This document shows positions 29,823 through 43,639 of a stretch of DNA of 64,000 nt, piece after piece. The stretch is from Sinonovacula constricta (taxonomy: Eukaryota; Mollusca; Bivalvia; Cardiida; Solecurtidae): assembly GCA_007844125.1 (NCBI GenBank), contig CM017559.1, forward strand, positions 36,501,608 through 36,565,607, read 5' to 3'. A program made the position numbers and the translations under genes. Position 1 is the stretch's first letter. Each line of letters starts with the position of its first letter. The notes beneath the pieces are model-generated. The model was given only the letters and a program-made list of their open reading frames with translations, searched no databases and was not told the DNA's origin.

Positions 29823-32800
29823 ATGTACGGACAGCCGATAATCGTTCTCAGTAAGTCAGTTTTATGTATAAAATGTATATAAAAATTACACTTGTTTAGT
29901 TTGTGTATATTCTAAATGGTCTTATTTCTTTTTCAGACCAGAACACGAAGCGTGAGTCTGGCCGAAAGGTCCAGGTTGGCAACATCAACGCTGGCAAGGT
30001 AAGAGACATGTTTTCACATGGTGGTCGCCATGACCGATTCTCTAGAAGCTTCCACGAGAAATTCGTCTCAATTGACAGCGATTTAGAATGTCAAAAGTCA
30101 CGTAATTCATTCACTTGAGCAAGTTATTTCTGTTTTACATTGTTCAGTATTTAACGGCGCGACATCATTTATCAAATAGAACAAATAAATGAAGACAGAC
30201 TTGTTATTCAAGGGAGATAACTAAACGATAACTTTCCGGTGACAGTACAGTTCATATGTAATCAGTATGCTATTACCACTGAGAAAAAGTAATAGAAAAT
30301 ACTTTTAAGGTATTTAAAGTATGTTGTTATGTAATGTATTTCAGTAAGGTATGTTTTCATCTGTGGAAACTGTTCAGCATTTCTTGCAAGTACCCAAAAC
30401 TCAAGGTAGACACGTACATTTGATGTGTTTCTGTTCAACAGAGGTTTTTAATGAAAATCTGAATTTTTGATAACTCAAAAACTTGTGTAACTTTTGCACT
30501 TGAAGTTTTTACTTCTGCAAAACAGATTATTGAACCACACAAACAATAATTAACTGAATTATCAGATTTGAAAAATGAATAAAGTAACAACTATTAGGAA
30601 TATTTTTTTATTTAATCAATCACAACTAATACTTTCCTTCTAATATATTCAATGCTGTATTTTGATTTGGACTCCAAAAGCACCACCCTTATTTCATCAT
30701 GCTTTTTTAATTTCATCCAGGCAATTGCAGATATCATTCGAACATGTTTGGGTCCACGGTCAATGTTAAAGATGTTGATGGACCCAATGGGTGGTATTGT
30801 CATGACCAATGATGGTAATGCAATCCTCAGAGAGGTGAGTGGCTTTCTTTAGCTCCTCTCTAATAGTGTTTGTAAAATGTTTATGGTGATGAACATGTAT
30901 TATGATGTCAATGTACTGATAATTAGGAGTGTATTTTATGTGTCCAGTTTCTACTGTGAATTTTGCAGCTATTATCTCTATATGGTATAAACTGTGTAAT
31001 GTTAATCAACATTAACAGTAAACCTATTTTGTTTGGACCAGCAGAACCTAAGTGCCATTGTTGACTGGGTCTACCCAGATATTTGTATAACTATAATAAG
31101 TGTTACATGAAAAATTTTGTGTGAAGTCCTATATAGTGTTGCAAGATTTAGCACGATAGCCATTAAATTTTTTATGAGGATGGCTCCTATCTCTATAAAT
31201 TCTTAATAAATGTAAGATCTGACTATGCATTTATAATTAATTGATATTGTCGGAGGTTATGAAAAAAATTCTGTTTGGTTGTAGATCAATGTCCAGCACC
31301 CAGCTGCCAAGTCCATGTTGGAGGTGGCTCGTACACAGGATGAGGAGGTGGGCGATGGCACGACATCAGTCATCATCCTTGGTGAGATATCAAAATGTCT
31401 TAATCAACCTTAAGCTGTCTTTCATTCTTAGCGTGTCAACCATATTCAATCAAACCTGATAAATTATATTGCTAGGGCCTTAATAGCAGAGCCTGAGCAG
31501 ACTGCTTCCAGAACATTCTGGCTCCGGATGATCTGGATCTAAACCATTTGCTTAAGCCAAGACAGAGCATCGTTTGTTCACACTATTTAATCGAATTGGA
31601 TCTGCTTTCATTTATTAGTCATCTCACTTAACTCAACTTTAACTCAGGTCTCTGTGATTATTAAATAGATGAAGATTCAGGTTAGCCTTTTCAACAGGTA
31701 ATTAAATGTGCCTTTTTACAGGAGGGGAAATGTTGTCTGTAGCTGAACCATTTCTTGAACAACAGATGCATCCAACTGTTATCATCAGTGCTTTCCGTAT
31801 GGCCTTGGAAGATCTGCTGGAAATCCTGAAGAACAAAGTCTCCACCCCGGTAGATGTGACCAGCAGAGAGGAGATGCTGAAAATCATCAAGAGCTCAGTC
31901 GGCACCAAGTTCATCAGCAAGTGGTAAGCATTATGTCACCACATTTCAGATTAGGTGCTCAATTCTCAAAGCCTTTACTTCTCCCAAAAATCCTATGTAG
32001 GTGGGACTTGCTGCAATTAGTAAGTTAAACCGATGAAGACCAGATCTTGTAACGTGTACCAAAGTCATTGAAAATGGTAGTGGTATAGCTCCCTTGCTAA
32101 CGTTTAGGCAATTATAAGGGTAGTTCAACAACTGGTTGGTGGTAGATAGAGCCAGTTATCCATGCCCCATGACAGGCCAGCGGTCAACTCCGATGAGCAT
32201 GAAACTGTCAAGTGCATGAACATAGGTTATAAACTTACCTTTGTGCAGTTTTGTCAGTAATTGTTGTAAACTGTCATTTAATAAGAACAACAAAGTTAAA
32301 AGGCAGCATATAGTAGTTAGATAACAATTTAGATATCCATAAAAGAAATCTGAAATATTTCTTCAACTTGATGAACTTTTCATTGAACAATCATTATTAA
32401 GCCAGAGAACAACCATTTGGAATCTACACACTTTATTATTCGTAAAAATATTAATAAACTGTTAAAATAGCTATCTGTTAAAATCGCAATGCCTAAGTGG
32501 AAGTCCCTTCAGGTCATGTGAAGCAGTTAATCACAAGCACTCTCTTTACCATTTTGTTTGTCAAAGATGACAAATATAAACAAGTGGCCATGTGCACAAG
32601 AAACATGCTTTCTGGTCCAGTCCCAGAGAAAAGCTTTTGAATCTAGCTGTTAAGTCAGTTGTGAGTACCTGTATTTCCATATTTAGCTGAACTATGGCGT
32701 ATATTGCTTTACTTATTAAGTTTGGTTGTCAATTTATTTATTGATTTGAGTATTAAGGCCCACTTTATATTGTTACGGCAACTTCATTTTAAACAGTCGC

Positions 32801-35800
32801 ACAAAATAGTGAAATTTTACATTTCCTTGATGTTAAAATTTTGTGTGTGTGGTTCATGTGATTTTGCTGTTTAAACAACTTCATAAATACTAAGAAAACC
32901 TATTACTGTTAATGTTTTTTATATATTTGTTGAAGGGTGTCTCTCAGATCACCGCATGCTTATGACAAACTACTCAGTACTTGAAATTGTATTTGTAAAA
33001 CAATTATTAATCCTATAAATCTCTGATGTTTATGTACAATGTATTTCAGGTCTGACCTGGCTTGTAAGATAGCACTTGAGGCCACATCAACTGTTGCAAT
33101 GGAAGAAGGCGGAAGGAAAGAGATAGATATCAAGCGTTATGCCAAAGTGGAAAAGGTGTGTATCTGTTTTTGGTCAAAATTTTAGTAAGCTTTATCCAAA
33201 GATGGTATTTTATACCTGAAATTGCCAAAACTGTACCATTACATTTATTACATATATACAGTTATCATGTTTATTGTTTTATTTATACAATTGTTTCCAT
33301 AATTAAATTTAATGTAAAACCAAATGGTTATAATATATTATTTACGAAAAATTAATTACCATAATTGATTATTAATTGTTTTCCTCTGCCAACCAGATCC
33401 CAGGGGGTACCATGGAGGATTCAGAGGTACTCAGAGGTGTCATGATCAACAAGGATGTTGTTCATCCCAAAATGAGCAGGTATTCCTTGCTAGCCAACAT
33501 TAAAATAGTTACAGCTACAAATTCAATTTGAAAGACATTGTATCCATTTTTTAGATGTAAGTGCTGTCAGTACATATCTCAATAACAAGTGCTTGTGCAA
33601 TAAAGACACTTCACACATCTTCTGTTGATCAATCAATCGAAACTCAATTTCAAAGTTTCTGGTTAGATTTAGTGAGATGTGGACCTAGTTGAATTGAATT
33701 CTTAGAAAATATTTAATATATGTATTATTAAGCTACACAGTCAAGTACTCTGTAAAGTTATTGTATATTAAACAAAGCCAAAATAAATATTTGCTGCTAG
33801 CCCTTTCCTCACCTGTATTACAAATACTCCTTAGCAAAGTTCAGAACTTTCTAGCATTTGTTCTCTCTCCTTCTTTTAATGTAAACACAGACAACAGATC
33901 TTTTTCTTTTTTATTTGCTTCCTTAAGTGTTTATATTTTTACTAGAAGAACAATGCAGAAACTTATCTGTGGAAACTCACAAAGCAAAAGCCTAAATAAT
34001 TCTGATTTTTTTTTTTCCAGACATATTGTGAAGCCACGTATACTTCTACTTGATTGTAACTTGGAATACAAAAAAGGAGAAAGCCAGGTATGAAAACTTG
34101 ATTTATGCTTTTTTAACTATGCCCATTCCCCATAGTACAATGTTTGTTTAAATACTTGCTAGTTCTGTGTAGGAACATTTCAGAAATGGTATAAATTTAA
34201 AGAAATGTACTACCTCAAATAAATTAGACAAGTAATTTTCATAAGTTAAAGTTCGATGTAGGGATTTGTTATGATTTGCATTTGATTGATATTGCGGATA
34301 GTTATATTACTCATTAGAAAAAACAATGTCTTGAGCTTCAAGTTCTCACATTCTTTATTGAATTGCAATTGAAACAGAATAAATTTCCTTTTTTTTTTTT
34401 TTTATTCAGACGAATATTGAGATAACAAAAGAAGAGGACTTTGCGTAAGTGTTTTGAAACATATAATAAAAGTACTAACACTGAACTATCAGTTGATTAC
34501 CTGTTAATGTTTGATAAAAGGTATAATTTCTCATCAAACAACAGCATATTCTCCAGCAAGTGACTGCTATCTTGGTATTTTTGTAGCAAATTGTTTAAAA
34601 AATCAAAATTCTGACCAGAACTGGTAGTACAATCGATAGAGCATCAACTCCAGGTACGGGAGGCCCCGGGTACGATCCCAAGTCGCGACATGCGAAAGTC
34701 GTTAAAGATGGTAGTGGTATAGCTCCCTTGCTATTGCTCAAGCATATATAACAATAGTTCCACAACTGGTTGGCCCGGTGTCAGGATAATGTGACTGGGT
34801 GTGGTATCATGCCAGGTGTTCACAGCATGCTATACACAGTGTATGCAGCACTAAATTTGCTTCAAGTGGACACAGTCTCCATATAACTGAAATACTGTTG
34901 GTGGGACGTTAAACCCAACAAACAAAATTCTGATTATGTATTTGTTTAAACCAAACAGGCATTTACCGTATTTTCTCACTTACAAGATGGGGATTTTTCC
35001 TCAAAATTTCAGTTTGAAAGTGTGAGGCTCGTCTTATAGGCGGGGTCTAGTGACCTGGCAAAAAGTTTTCTCATTGTTTTAGGGCAAAAACATACCGCAT
35101 AAACTTGTAAGCGGTTATGCAATAACCCGATGTATCGTCATAATAGACCGCCTACAATTTACCTCAATTGGCCTTTGACGTATTTCGGTCAACGATTAAC
35201 TGTCTCACATACATTTCCCTGTGTTCTGCATGAAACTCGGCTAATTATCCGTTCTTAGACACTGAAACAAACTTTAAACTTCAGTCTTGCCAGACTTGTT
35301 GACGTAGATCAAAGAAATTAATGTCATGCCGCCATGCGCTTCAGGATGTTCATGCAGCTGAGACTAGATACATCCCACAATGTGTGAAAATTACAGTCAC
35401 TGTTTATTAATTAACCCTTTTGTTGAGACAGCATGACTGGTCAATGCTCCTGTTCATTTTTTCGCCTCGTCTTATAAGCCAGTTGAAGTTTGGGGCCCGT
35501 CTTATAAACAAATAGAGTATTTATGGAGAGGTAAAATGGTGTAGTGGCTTTTAATCTTACTTAATATCACTGAAAGTTTTACATCAATTCAGTATGTGCT
35601 TATGGTAGTATGTCAATAACTTGCAAATGTGCATACAAAAACTGATAATTTGCAAACCTTTAATACAGCCGCATCCTGAGAATGGAAGAAGAGTTTGTGG
35701 AGAAAATGTGTAACGAGGTAATCGCCCTGAAACCTGACCTTGTCATCACAGAGAAGGGAATCTCCGACCTCGCCCAGCACTACTTTGTCAAGGCTGGCAT

Positions 35801-36376
35801 TAGTTGCATCCGTCGAGTGAGGAAGTCAGATAACAACAGAATTGCAAGGTTTGTGAAGTCTTGTTGTCTTGTGTTCTTTTTTCTTTTTTGGGGTGCTAAA
35901 CTTTCCAACATTGTGCTTTTAGTGTACATTGTTTTGTGGAAAGCTGGTTTGTTGCCTTTACTGTGATAACAGTATTCATTTATTTTATTCTGCTTATTTT
36001 AACATCAAATGAGAGCCAAAAACTGATGTATGATTATGATTAATTACATCAAATAAAACCAATTATTGTATGTGTTGTATTTCAGGGCATGTGGGGCGAC
36101 AGTTGTGAATCGTACTGATGAGTTGCGTGAGGAGGACCTGGGAACAGGCTGTGGACTCTTTGAGATCAAAAAATTTGGTGACGAGTAAGTATATGGGATA
36201 GTCTTACCTCAATATTCAATTTGAATATTTGACACTCATTTTTTTATGCAACAGTACTATAAGAAATGCTCAAGTTGACCAGCTTGTACTTCATTTATTT
36301 ATTTAAATTTAAAAAAAGTATGTTAAGCTTCATGAATGTTAAGTTTAATTAAAAAAATATATGTATATAATAAATA

Positions 36377-36452
<76 letters not shown>

Positions 36453-39400
36453 TATCAGCCGCAATAGGTTAAGTGATAAAGCACTGTCTTGCAGATCGGG
36501 GGGTCGCTGGTTCAAACCCCGGGTCAAACCAAAGACTTTAAAGTTGGTAGTAGTGGCTTCCCTCCTAACGCTCAAGGCTTAGGGCACAGCTTTACGCCTG
36601 TCTCGTGGTTGTCAGTATAATGGACCGGCTGGGTTCAGTCCCTGGGCACCTCATAAGTGCCCCTGTGCTATAATGTCGCTGCACGATATCGGCAAAAATG
36701 CTGGCAAATCCTATCCCCATATATATATTAACTAAGCATTTTTACTTCATAAGATCTCAGTTGAAAACCTTCTAAAATTAAACTATGATTGGATATCTTA
36801 ATAAAAAAAAAATGAAAGAACCTTGTGCATTATTTTTATATTAATACAGTATTTACAACTTTTTGTTATGTATTTTTTTCAGATACTTTGCCTTCCTGGT
36901 AGAATGTGAAAACCCTAAGGCATGCACTATTCTGCTGCGAGGTGCCAGCAAGGACATCTTAAACGAGGTAGAGAGGAATCTTCAGGATGCCATGAATGTG
37001 TGCCGTAACGTCTTGCAGGAGCCATACCTTGTACCGGGCGGTGGTGCTGCAGAAATGGCTTTGGCACAGGTATGGTGACACAGGTTTAATGAGAATTACA
37101 TAACATAATAAGGAAATATGTCTTCATTTTAGCTCGACTATTATATGAATGAGGATTAGTATATTTCTCACCTGAGCTTAGAGTATCATTATAGTGCACA
37201 GGTTATAAGTTTGAAGGCAAGGAATATCAAGCTTATATCTCAGTAACCAGATTTGAATAAAACTTCTCTTATGCCTTCCTAGTCATCAGACTAATTTAAT
37301 CAACTATGATAACCCCAGCTTAGATTTCATGAGAATGTGACTAATTCAACTTAGAAAACTTCGTACCACAAGCATGAAGGTTAAAGTTTCATGTGCAAGC
37401 ACTAATAAGCTCACACCATACTGTCAACAAGTTGAATAGTCGAGCATACAGTTCTTAGCTTTAATTGTTGTATCCCCGTTGTGTCCGCTGAATGTCCATA
37501 TTTTTTGGTCTTGTTTGTTTTAATCCTCAAAAAGGTATGATTTAGAGATAATTCATTCTGGCTTGTCTGTTTTCTTTTTTCCCTGATGTGACCTAATAAT
37601 AATAAAAAAGAAGGTATGCTTTAGACTTTTTAGATTTTTTGTTTAGACTCAAAGCAATCTATGTCAAAAAAGGGAAATATGGACATTACTGCACAATGAA
37701 TTAAGACAAAAGAACTTACCCATTATTAAGATAAGGTTTACAAAGCTTTTTGGACAATAAATGATTGTCAGTATTAGATTATTATTAAAGCTGTTATACT
37801 TGTGTTGTTTTTGTTTGTTTTTTCTTTCTATTTCTGTTTGCTCAAAATAAATGAGCAATTATTGTGATATTCCAAAAAAAAATAAGTTTGTCTGCTAATA
37901 TGTTGGAACCTTGGATTTTTTAGGAAATGAATGAGAAGGCCAAGAGCATCACTGGGGTTCACCAGTGGCCATACCGCGCTGTGGCCAGAGGTCTGGAGGT
38001 CATTCCTCGTACCTTGATACAGAACTGTGGGGCCAGCACCATCAGAACACTTACAGCTCTCAGGGTATACTTTTAACACTTCTTAGTATGCTGTAAAACT
38101 TCTAAGGAATAAATAAAGTATCTTGTTTTTTCACAAACTGGCGCAGACATGCCAAACCATATAAAGTTATATTTCACAAACACATTTATTCTAATGACAT
38201 GCCTGGCCAATCAGAAGTGCATCAGATCCAGGTTTGAGAGGCCCCATATTCAAAACAAGGCCACAATAAAGTTATTTATAATGTTAGTTGTATAGCACCC
38301 TTGCTAATTCTCTAGTCATTATAAGGTAAGATCTTTTTCTTGTTAGTTCAGGTGTAATGATAATGACTAGGTGTGGTATCATGCAACGTATTCACAGCAT
38401 GCTTAGATATAAATTGACAGCCATAGAAGTTATGGTGCAATATATGTGTATCAATTTTCACAGGCCAAGCATGCGAACCCGGACAGTGTTACTTGGGGAG
38501 TGGATGGAGAGACCGGAAATATTGTCGACATGAAGACCTATGGTGTATGGGAACCTTACTCTGTCAAAGCACAAGTCTACAAGACTGCTATTGAGGTAAG
38601 GAGCTGAGTGTAGAGTGTAGTAGTACACATTTCAAATGGGTCTTAAGTCTGACATCACATCTGAAGCAGTTCTAGATAAGCAGATTATTTCTCATGTTTG
38701 ATCCTTTATCTTTCCACCAAAGCCAATACAGCTGGAACTTGTCAGACATGTGTAGGTGATGCACATTAGGTGACAAATCAGCAATAATATCAAAGAGGTC
38801 AATTTGAGGTATATGGGATACACAGCTACATTCATCACATATACTCCCCAGATCTTCATCCCAGGACCCGAGTATTCCATTATCTGTACCCTTAGTTTAG
38901 TAATAGTCTACACAGGTTGCCATTCTGTCTGTAAAATATTATATTTCATGTTAGCCCAAATATATTGTGGAGCAGGAGAGCTATTCGAGTTACTGGAGCT
39001 TTGGCATAAAGTTCAGGTTCAAGTTTTCAATGCAAGTGTTAAGGTTATAATTTGATTATCAGTGCCAGGATTTGGAATTAATCTTCACTTTGTCATTCTA
39101 GAGATGGTACCCACAGATTCTAAGTAAATTTTAATAGTTCCTTGGTGGTGTTTGTGAGACTAATTACACTGATTTGAGTTTAATTTTTTTAGATTATTGC
39201 ATACACTTTTTATATTGAAGTTAAACTTTTAGTTGCACTAAAAATCATGCTCCTGAAAAAGTTAACTGTTCCCTGTGCAGAAATTGTTCACAATATACTC
39301 ATGGTGGGCACTTCTGGCACACCTTTGTCTGTAGTGCTGCATCAACAATTTGCTTGTGAAAACCTATTGGTCACAGTTTTGATTCAATTTTCATCAGACT

Positions 39401-39838
39401 TGATCACCAAACTTAATCAGATTTTTTGCTCCTAGATGATTTTGAAACTGGGTCACATGGGGCCAAAAAGTAGGTAATTGAGTCAAATGTTGGTAGAGAG
39501 AAAAACATTCTTGGTACAATCTTCGCCAAACTTGGCAAAAAATGTTTGCATGAAATTTTGGTTGATTCATTTACATGTATATATTTTTTTAAAGAAAACT
39601 GAAAGCCAGTGTCTTTGGGAGAGCTTGTTTATGTCTTCTTTCCACTTGTTGACTTATGTGTCTGAACTTTGACCTAAAAAGTTATGATTTAGCTCTCTAT
39701 ATGATGTCTGCTTATTTCCAGACGGCTGTCCTGTTGTTACGTATAGACGACATTGTGTCTGGTACCAAGAAGCAAACGGACATGAACAATCCCACCAGTT
39801 CTGCACCAGCAGGTCCTCCTGATGGCCCAGATTCTTAG
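29823..39838 (+). CDS. CCT3: T-complex protein 1 subunit gamma (chaperonin CCT3)
   Basis: Fifteen exons join in frame: 29823-29850, 29937-29998, 30721-30834, 31285-31381, 31722-31923, 33050-33155, 33397-33479, 34021-34087, 34410-34444, 35669-35848, 36086-36184, 36883-37069, 37924-38064, 38464-38595 and 39722-39838. The product is 549 aa (human 545). CCT3 is one of eight paralogous subunits of the cytosolic TRiC/CCT ring that folds actin, tubulin and WD40 proteins using ATP. The equatorial ATP site is seen as TCLGP (exon 3), [15 protein letters not shown] (exon 3), [10 protein letters not shown] (exon 4) and VPGGGAAEM (exon 12). The apical domain spans roughly exons 6-11, including [12 protein letters not shown]. 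All introns use GT-AG. There is no damage, so the gene looks functional. Confidence 0.97.
32065..32160 (+). repeat. SINE family A fragment in CCT3 intron 5
   Basis: GGTAGTGGTATAGCTCCCTT, then CTAACGTTTAGGCAATTATA and ACTGGTTGGT match the body of the SINE at 1666-1928. The tRNA head is missing. Confidence 0.65.
34615..34922 (+). mobile_element. tRNA-derived SINE (family A) in CCT3 intron 9
   Basis: It has the same head (ACTGGTAGTACAATCGATAG), body and AAACCCAACAAA tail as the copy at 1666-1928. An 11-base target-site duplication CAAAATTCTGA flanks it at 34604-34614 and 34923-34933. It sits on the sense strand of the intron. Confidence 0.85.
34975..35525. mobile_element. Possible decayed TIR element in CCT3 intron 9
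   Basis: The left end ACCGTATTTTCTCACTTACA and the right end GTCTTATAAACAAATAGAGT resemble imperfect inverted repeats. GTCTTATA motifs recur inside each end. It looks like an old relative of the TA-flanked element at 56410-57565. No transposase is present and the ends are too diverged to fix exactly. Confidence 0.45.
36378..36450. repeat. (TA)n microsatellite in CCT3 intron 11
   Basis: About 70 bases of TA with a TG interruption, directly 5' of a family B SINE. Confidence 0.9.
36456..36718 (+). mobile_element. tRNA-derived SINE (family B) in CCT3 intron 11
   Basis: The tRNA-like head CCGCAATAGGTTAAGTGATA includes a B box GGTTCAAACC. The body is GACTTTAAAGTTGGTAGTAG and TGGCTTCCCTCCTAACGCTC, then CCCTGGGCACCTCATAAGTG. 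Two further copies are at 40935-41205 (plus) and 42319-42535 (minus). No poly-A tail is visible. Confidence 0.8.
38200..38420 (+). repeat. Degenerate SINE family A copy in CCT3 intron 13
   Basis: AGGTTTGAGAGGCCCC, TTAGTTGTATAGCACCCTTG and GTGTGGTATCATGCAA follow the order of the family A body, with many changes. Confidence 0.55.
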
Positions 39839-40318
39839 TTTCCAAAGCATCAGTGTTCTATTTATAGTAACAAATTTGAATCAATTTGGACAACTATGGA
39901 GTTGTCCCTCTATGTGTTGTCAAATCTTGATGTGTTTTTTTCTCACTTGAAATATTGTGATAAACAAAATGTGCTGCGTTAAGGAATAATTTGTGATGCA
40001 TAATGAAAAAAGATTACTTGATTTATTACTGTAATGGAAATGGAAAGCACTTGTATAATTACTATAATGTTTGAATATGGAAATCCAAGACAAATTAAGA
40101 TAAAATCATAAAGGTTTCATTGTCAAAGTGTTCAATTAATGCAATCATACCTTTGTTAACTTCATGCTGAGAAGTCATGTTGATTTCATATTATTTATTT
40201 GATACCTGCAGAACAAAGACCTCTAACTGAACTCTTGGTATGTTTCAACCATTTATATATCATTTTCAGTTAGATGTTTAAAGTTTAGTATTAAAACACT
40301 TTATACTTCAATTTTATA

Positions 40319-40324
40319 AATAAA
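40319..40324 (+). promoter_or_regulatory. Probable CCT3 polyadenylation signal
   Basis: AATAAA lies about 480 bases after the CCT3 stop codon, in AT-rich DNA and before a SINE remnant. It is the first canonical AATAAA I note downstream of the stop. Confidence 0.5.
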
Positions 40325-40439
40325 TGCTTCAAAACAGATTGTTTTGCTTGTTTATTGTCTCTAATATTTTAAAGAATTTTGGTCAGTTTGCTGGTTAATA
40401 GATGCAAGTAGTACCGGACCTTGGCAACAGCTGTATTTA

Positions 40440-40615
40440 AAAATGGCAGTGGCACAGGTCGGTTCCTAACGCTGGAGTACATCTAAGGATAGTTCCACAA
40501 CTGATCAGTCAGACTGGGTGTGGTGTTATAATGCAAGGTGTTCATGGCATGCTATACACAGTGAAGGCAGCACTTTATCTGTAAGTGGGTTGATATACCC
40601 AACAAACAAAAATAG
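40440..40615 (+). repeat. SINE family A remnant downstream of CCT3
   Basis: It carries the body motif GACTGGGTGTGGTGTTATAA, a TTCATGGCATGCTATACACA block, and a tail ACCCAACAAACAAA, all matching the 3' half of the family A SINE. Confidence 0.65.
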
Positions 40616-40934
40616 ATCTGGCACTACTTTTTATTTGGCAACATTTTAAGTTTTTTATTTATGCTTACAATCTATCTATCAATGGAGCTGCTTCAGTGCA
40701 AACTACATGTTTATACCTCTGCCGGCGCCGCCTGTGAATCCATAAAGTGCATTTCCACTCTAAATTTCCCAAATATTTCCAGTTATTTCGGACACAAGCT
40801 GATGTGTAGAAAGAACTATTTACCATTTCGGTAACTTGTATGATTCAGGTCTTGTGGATTGCATTTAGGAGTTGCCTTCATTACTTGTGAGCACTTTTAA
40901 ATCGATTGATTTGAACTAAGGTTCGTTCAGGGGA

Positions 40935-41205
40935 CCGGCCGCAATAGCTCTGGCGGTAGAGCGTCGGCTTGCGGATTTGGAGGTCGTAGGTTCAAACCCC
41001 GGGCGGGTCACACTAAAGACTTTAAAGTTGGTAGTAGTGGCTTCCCTCCTAACGCTCGGGGCTAAGGGGACAGCATAACGCCTGACTCGTCGGTGTCCGT
41101 ATAATGGACCGGCCGGGTTCAGTCCCTGGGCATCTCATAAGTGCCCCTGTGCTATAATGATAAAAATGTCACTGCACACGATCGACAAATCCCAATCCCG
41201 TTCTG
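40935..41205 (+). mobile_element. tRNA-derived SINE (family B)
   Basis: The head GCCGCAATAGCTCTGGCGGT runs to TTCAAACCCCGGG. The body and the end near CGACAAATCCCAATCC match the copy at 36456-36718. This is the best-preserved tRNA-like head of the family in the window. Confidence 0.85.
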
Positions 41206-42318
41206 GTGAATATAATTGTCGCAAGTTTTGTAAGTATATAGTTTTAAGTTTTTTTCGGATTAGCTCATTGTACTTAAGTTGTAACACCAATACAAAAAGT
41301 ATTCACTGATGCATTTGTGATCTTTTGATGTTTAGCTTGTGTTGGTGTAATATAAAGGATATCTGACGAATCAACAGACTACGTACAGGAAATTACATGA
41401 CCAGTTATGCGAGTTTTGTTGGTGAAATAATATTATGATAGAATGTGAATATCTTTACATTTGTCGGTGGACTATGCTAAACTGCTATAGAAACAAATTA
41501 AAATCAGTTAAGCTGCTCATTTGACTTCATGTATGGTAAATAAATGGAAAAAACACAACATTTATAGCATTTATTTCGTTTTAAGTAGGTTGTTGGGGGT
41601 TTTTTTTGCCGCAAAAGATTATAAGATTTTCTTCTTTCCTTGTTTTTCGAACTTTATTTTCCTAGTTTTTGTCCCAAATATAGTGCTGGAGAGCCTGTTT
41701 AGTTCACTTTTGTTAAAAGTTCTCATCGTTGAATTTCCGTCCGTGTTGTGCGGTAAATGTTCATTGCTGCAGCCTTTGTATCTTACTGTTGAAAACCTTT
41801 TACATTGTAAAAATGAATAAACACAGACAATCTGGTTAGTTTCGGGGAGTAATTGTCCAATAAAAGGGAGCTGTTCGAGGAGTCTTTTTGGAGCTACATT
41901 GACCTTTGACCCGCTAATTGCTATTTATTTATTAAATCGCCTTTGTGTTCGGACCAAACGCTTTTGTGTCAATATTGTTCATTACTTTTCGATGAATATG
42001 TGTCATTCTCGAAATAATATATTGACCGGATATCTCAATTAAATGCTACTGATGAATCAATACAAGAGGAAGCTGTCATTTCGGTATTATTTATTACAGA
42101 TAAACATTCAAAAAGCTTTTTTAGTCTTATTGTTGACTTATTCCTTAAACGCACATACGTTTTTAATTAATGAAATAGTTTTCTTAAATAGAACTTGTTG
42201 ACAAAGTTCTGAAAAATGAAGTCAGATCGATCATAAATAATTAATCGGAACATCCCGCACAGTTTTTAGGAAGGGTTTTCTACGAATTGTCACTCATTTT
42301 AGGCATTGATTACACTCT

Positions 42319-42535
42319 GGGATGGGGTGGGATTTGCCGGCATTTTTGCCGATACTGTGCAGCGACATTTCTATCATTATAGCACAGGGGCACTTATGAG
42401 GTGCCCAGGGACTGAACCCGGCCGGTCCATTATACTGACATCGACGAGTTAGGCGTAATGCTGTCCCATTAGCCCCGAGCGTTAGGAGGAAGCCACTACT
42501 ACCAATTTTAGTCTGGTTTGACCTTACCCTCTGGT
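42319..42535 (-). mobile_element. tRNA-derived SINE (family B), reverse, head-truncated
   Basis: Reverse complement of the family B body: GGGATTTGCCGGCATTTTTG, CACTTATGAGGTGCCCAGGG and GCGTTAGGAGGAAGCCACTA. The tRNA-like head is largely lost. Confidence 0.8.
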
Positions 42536-43639
42536 GTTTGCATGTACATGCATATATTCTGTGAATTATTTCAGCCACCATGCCACTTAAATTAGAGTTT
42601 AAGAAACTATAACAAATTAGGTAGTTCAAATGTATAAAGTGCGTTGATGCCGATTTGAGCCTTCTTAAAAGAAAATATCAAAGTACATATGCACAACTTT
42701 AATAGGTAACATTAACTCTGAAGGCAGTTCATAACATTGGTTAAAATAAGTAGAAAACGCATACATGCAGTTAGAAACAAACACTGAAAAAATGTAGACA
42801 TACATTTGAATCCAGTTTTTCAAATGTTATTGGCAATCAACATATACATGATTTAATACAATTACCAAACAGTATGGATAAACATTTTCTTGAGTTTAGA
42901 CCTATCGGACACATAAAGGTATTTAGCATTTTTCTGCTTTTCCTACATCTTTGGCAATGTGATGCCATCTCGGAGATTACAGCCCACAGATTGGTCGATC
43001 ATGCTGATCACTCGTGTCCCCAGCCGAACACCTTGTTTCTAAAAACCACCGTCCGGTCAAAGGTCGATTGTGTAGCCCAGTGTTCCGTGCTGTCTGGATG
43101 CGTCTGTGTTGTCTACAAACAGGGATATTGCCAAGACTGTAAGGGACTTTGTCATGACGGTGCAACGTTTCCCGTTCTTGCAGACACTATGTTCTATTAC
43201 ATGGAGCGAACAAACGGTAAGTTGACAATATGTCCATACATATACTTTTTTTAACTGAAACGCGACGACTGATTTTTGACCGAGAAAGTGATGTTTATAA
43301 AAATACATACACATATCTAGCACATGAACGTTTCTTCCTACAATGTGACTCAAACCACTGCGGTAGGGTTCTTGAGGATAATACATGCACATGTATGTCG
43401 GCCTTTGCAATATTCAAACAATTTTAACTGGTCACATTATTATTATGCATTTTGCCATTCATTCTTTTAAACTTCTAGAAAATATGCCTCTAGTTAAGGC
43501 TGGAATCAGGTTAGTGAATTGGAAAATAGAAAAGACAAAGGCATACAGAGTAAATGTAAAGGTGACAAAATACAGAAAACGACAGTACACACGTTACCGT
43601 ATTAAAACGGTCAGTCGGCAAAAGGACTGACAGTGTTGT

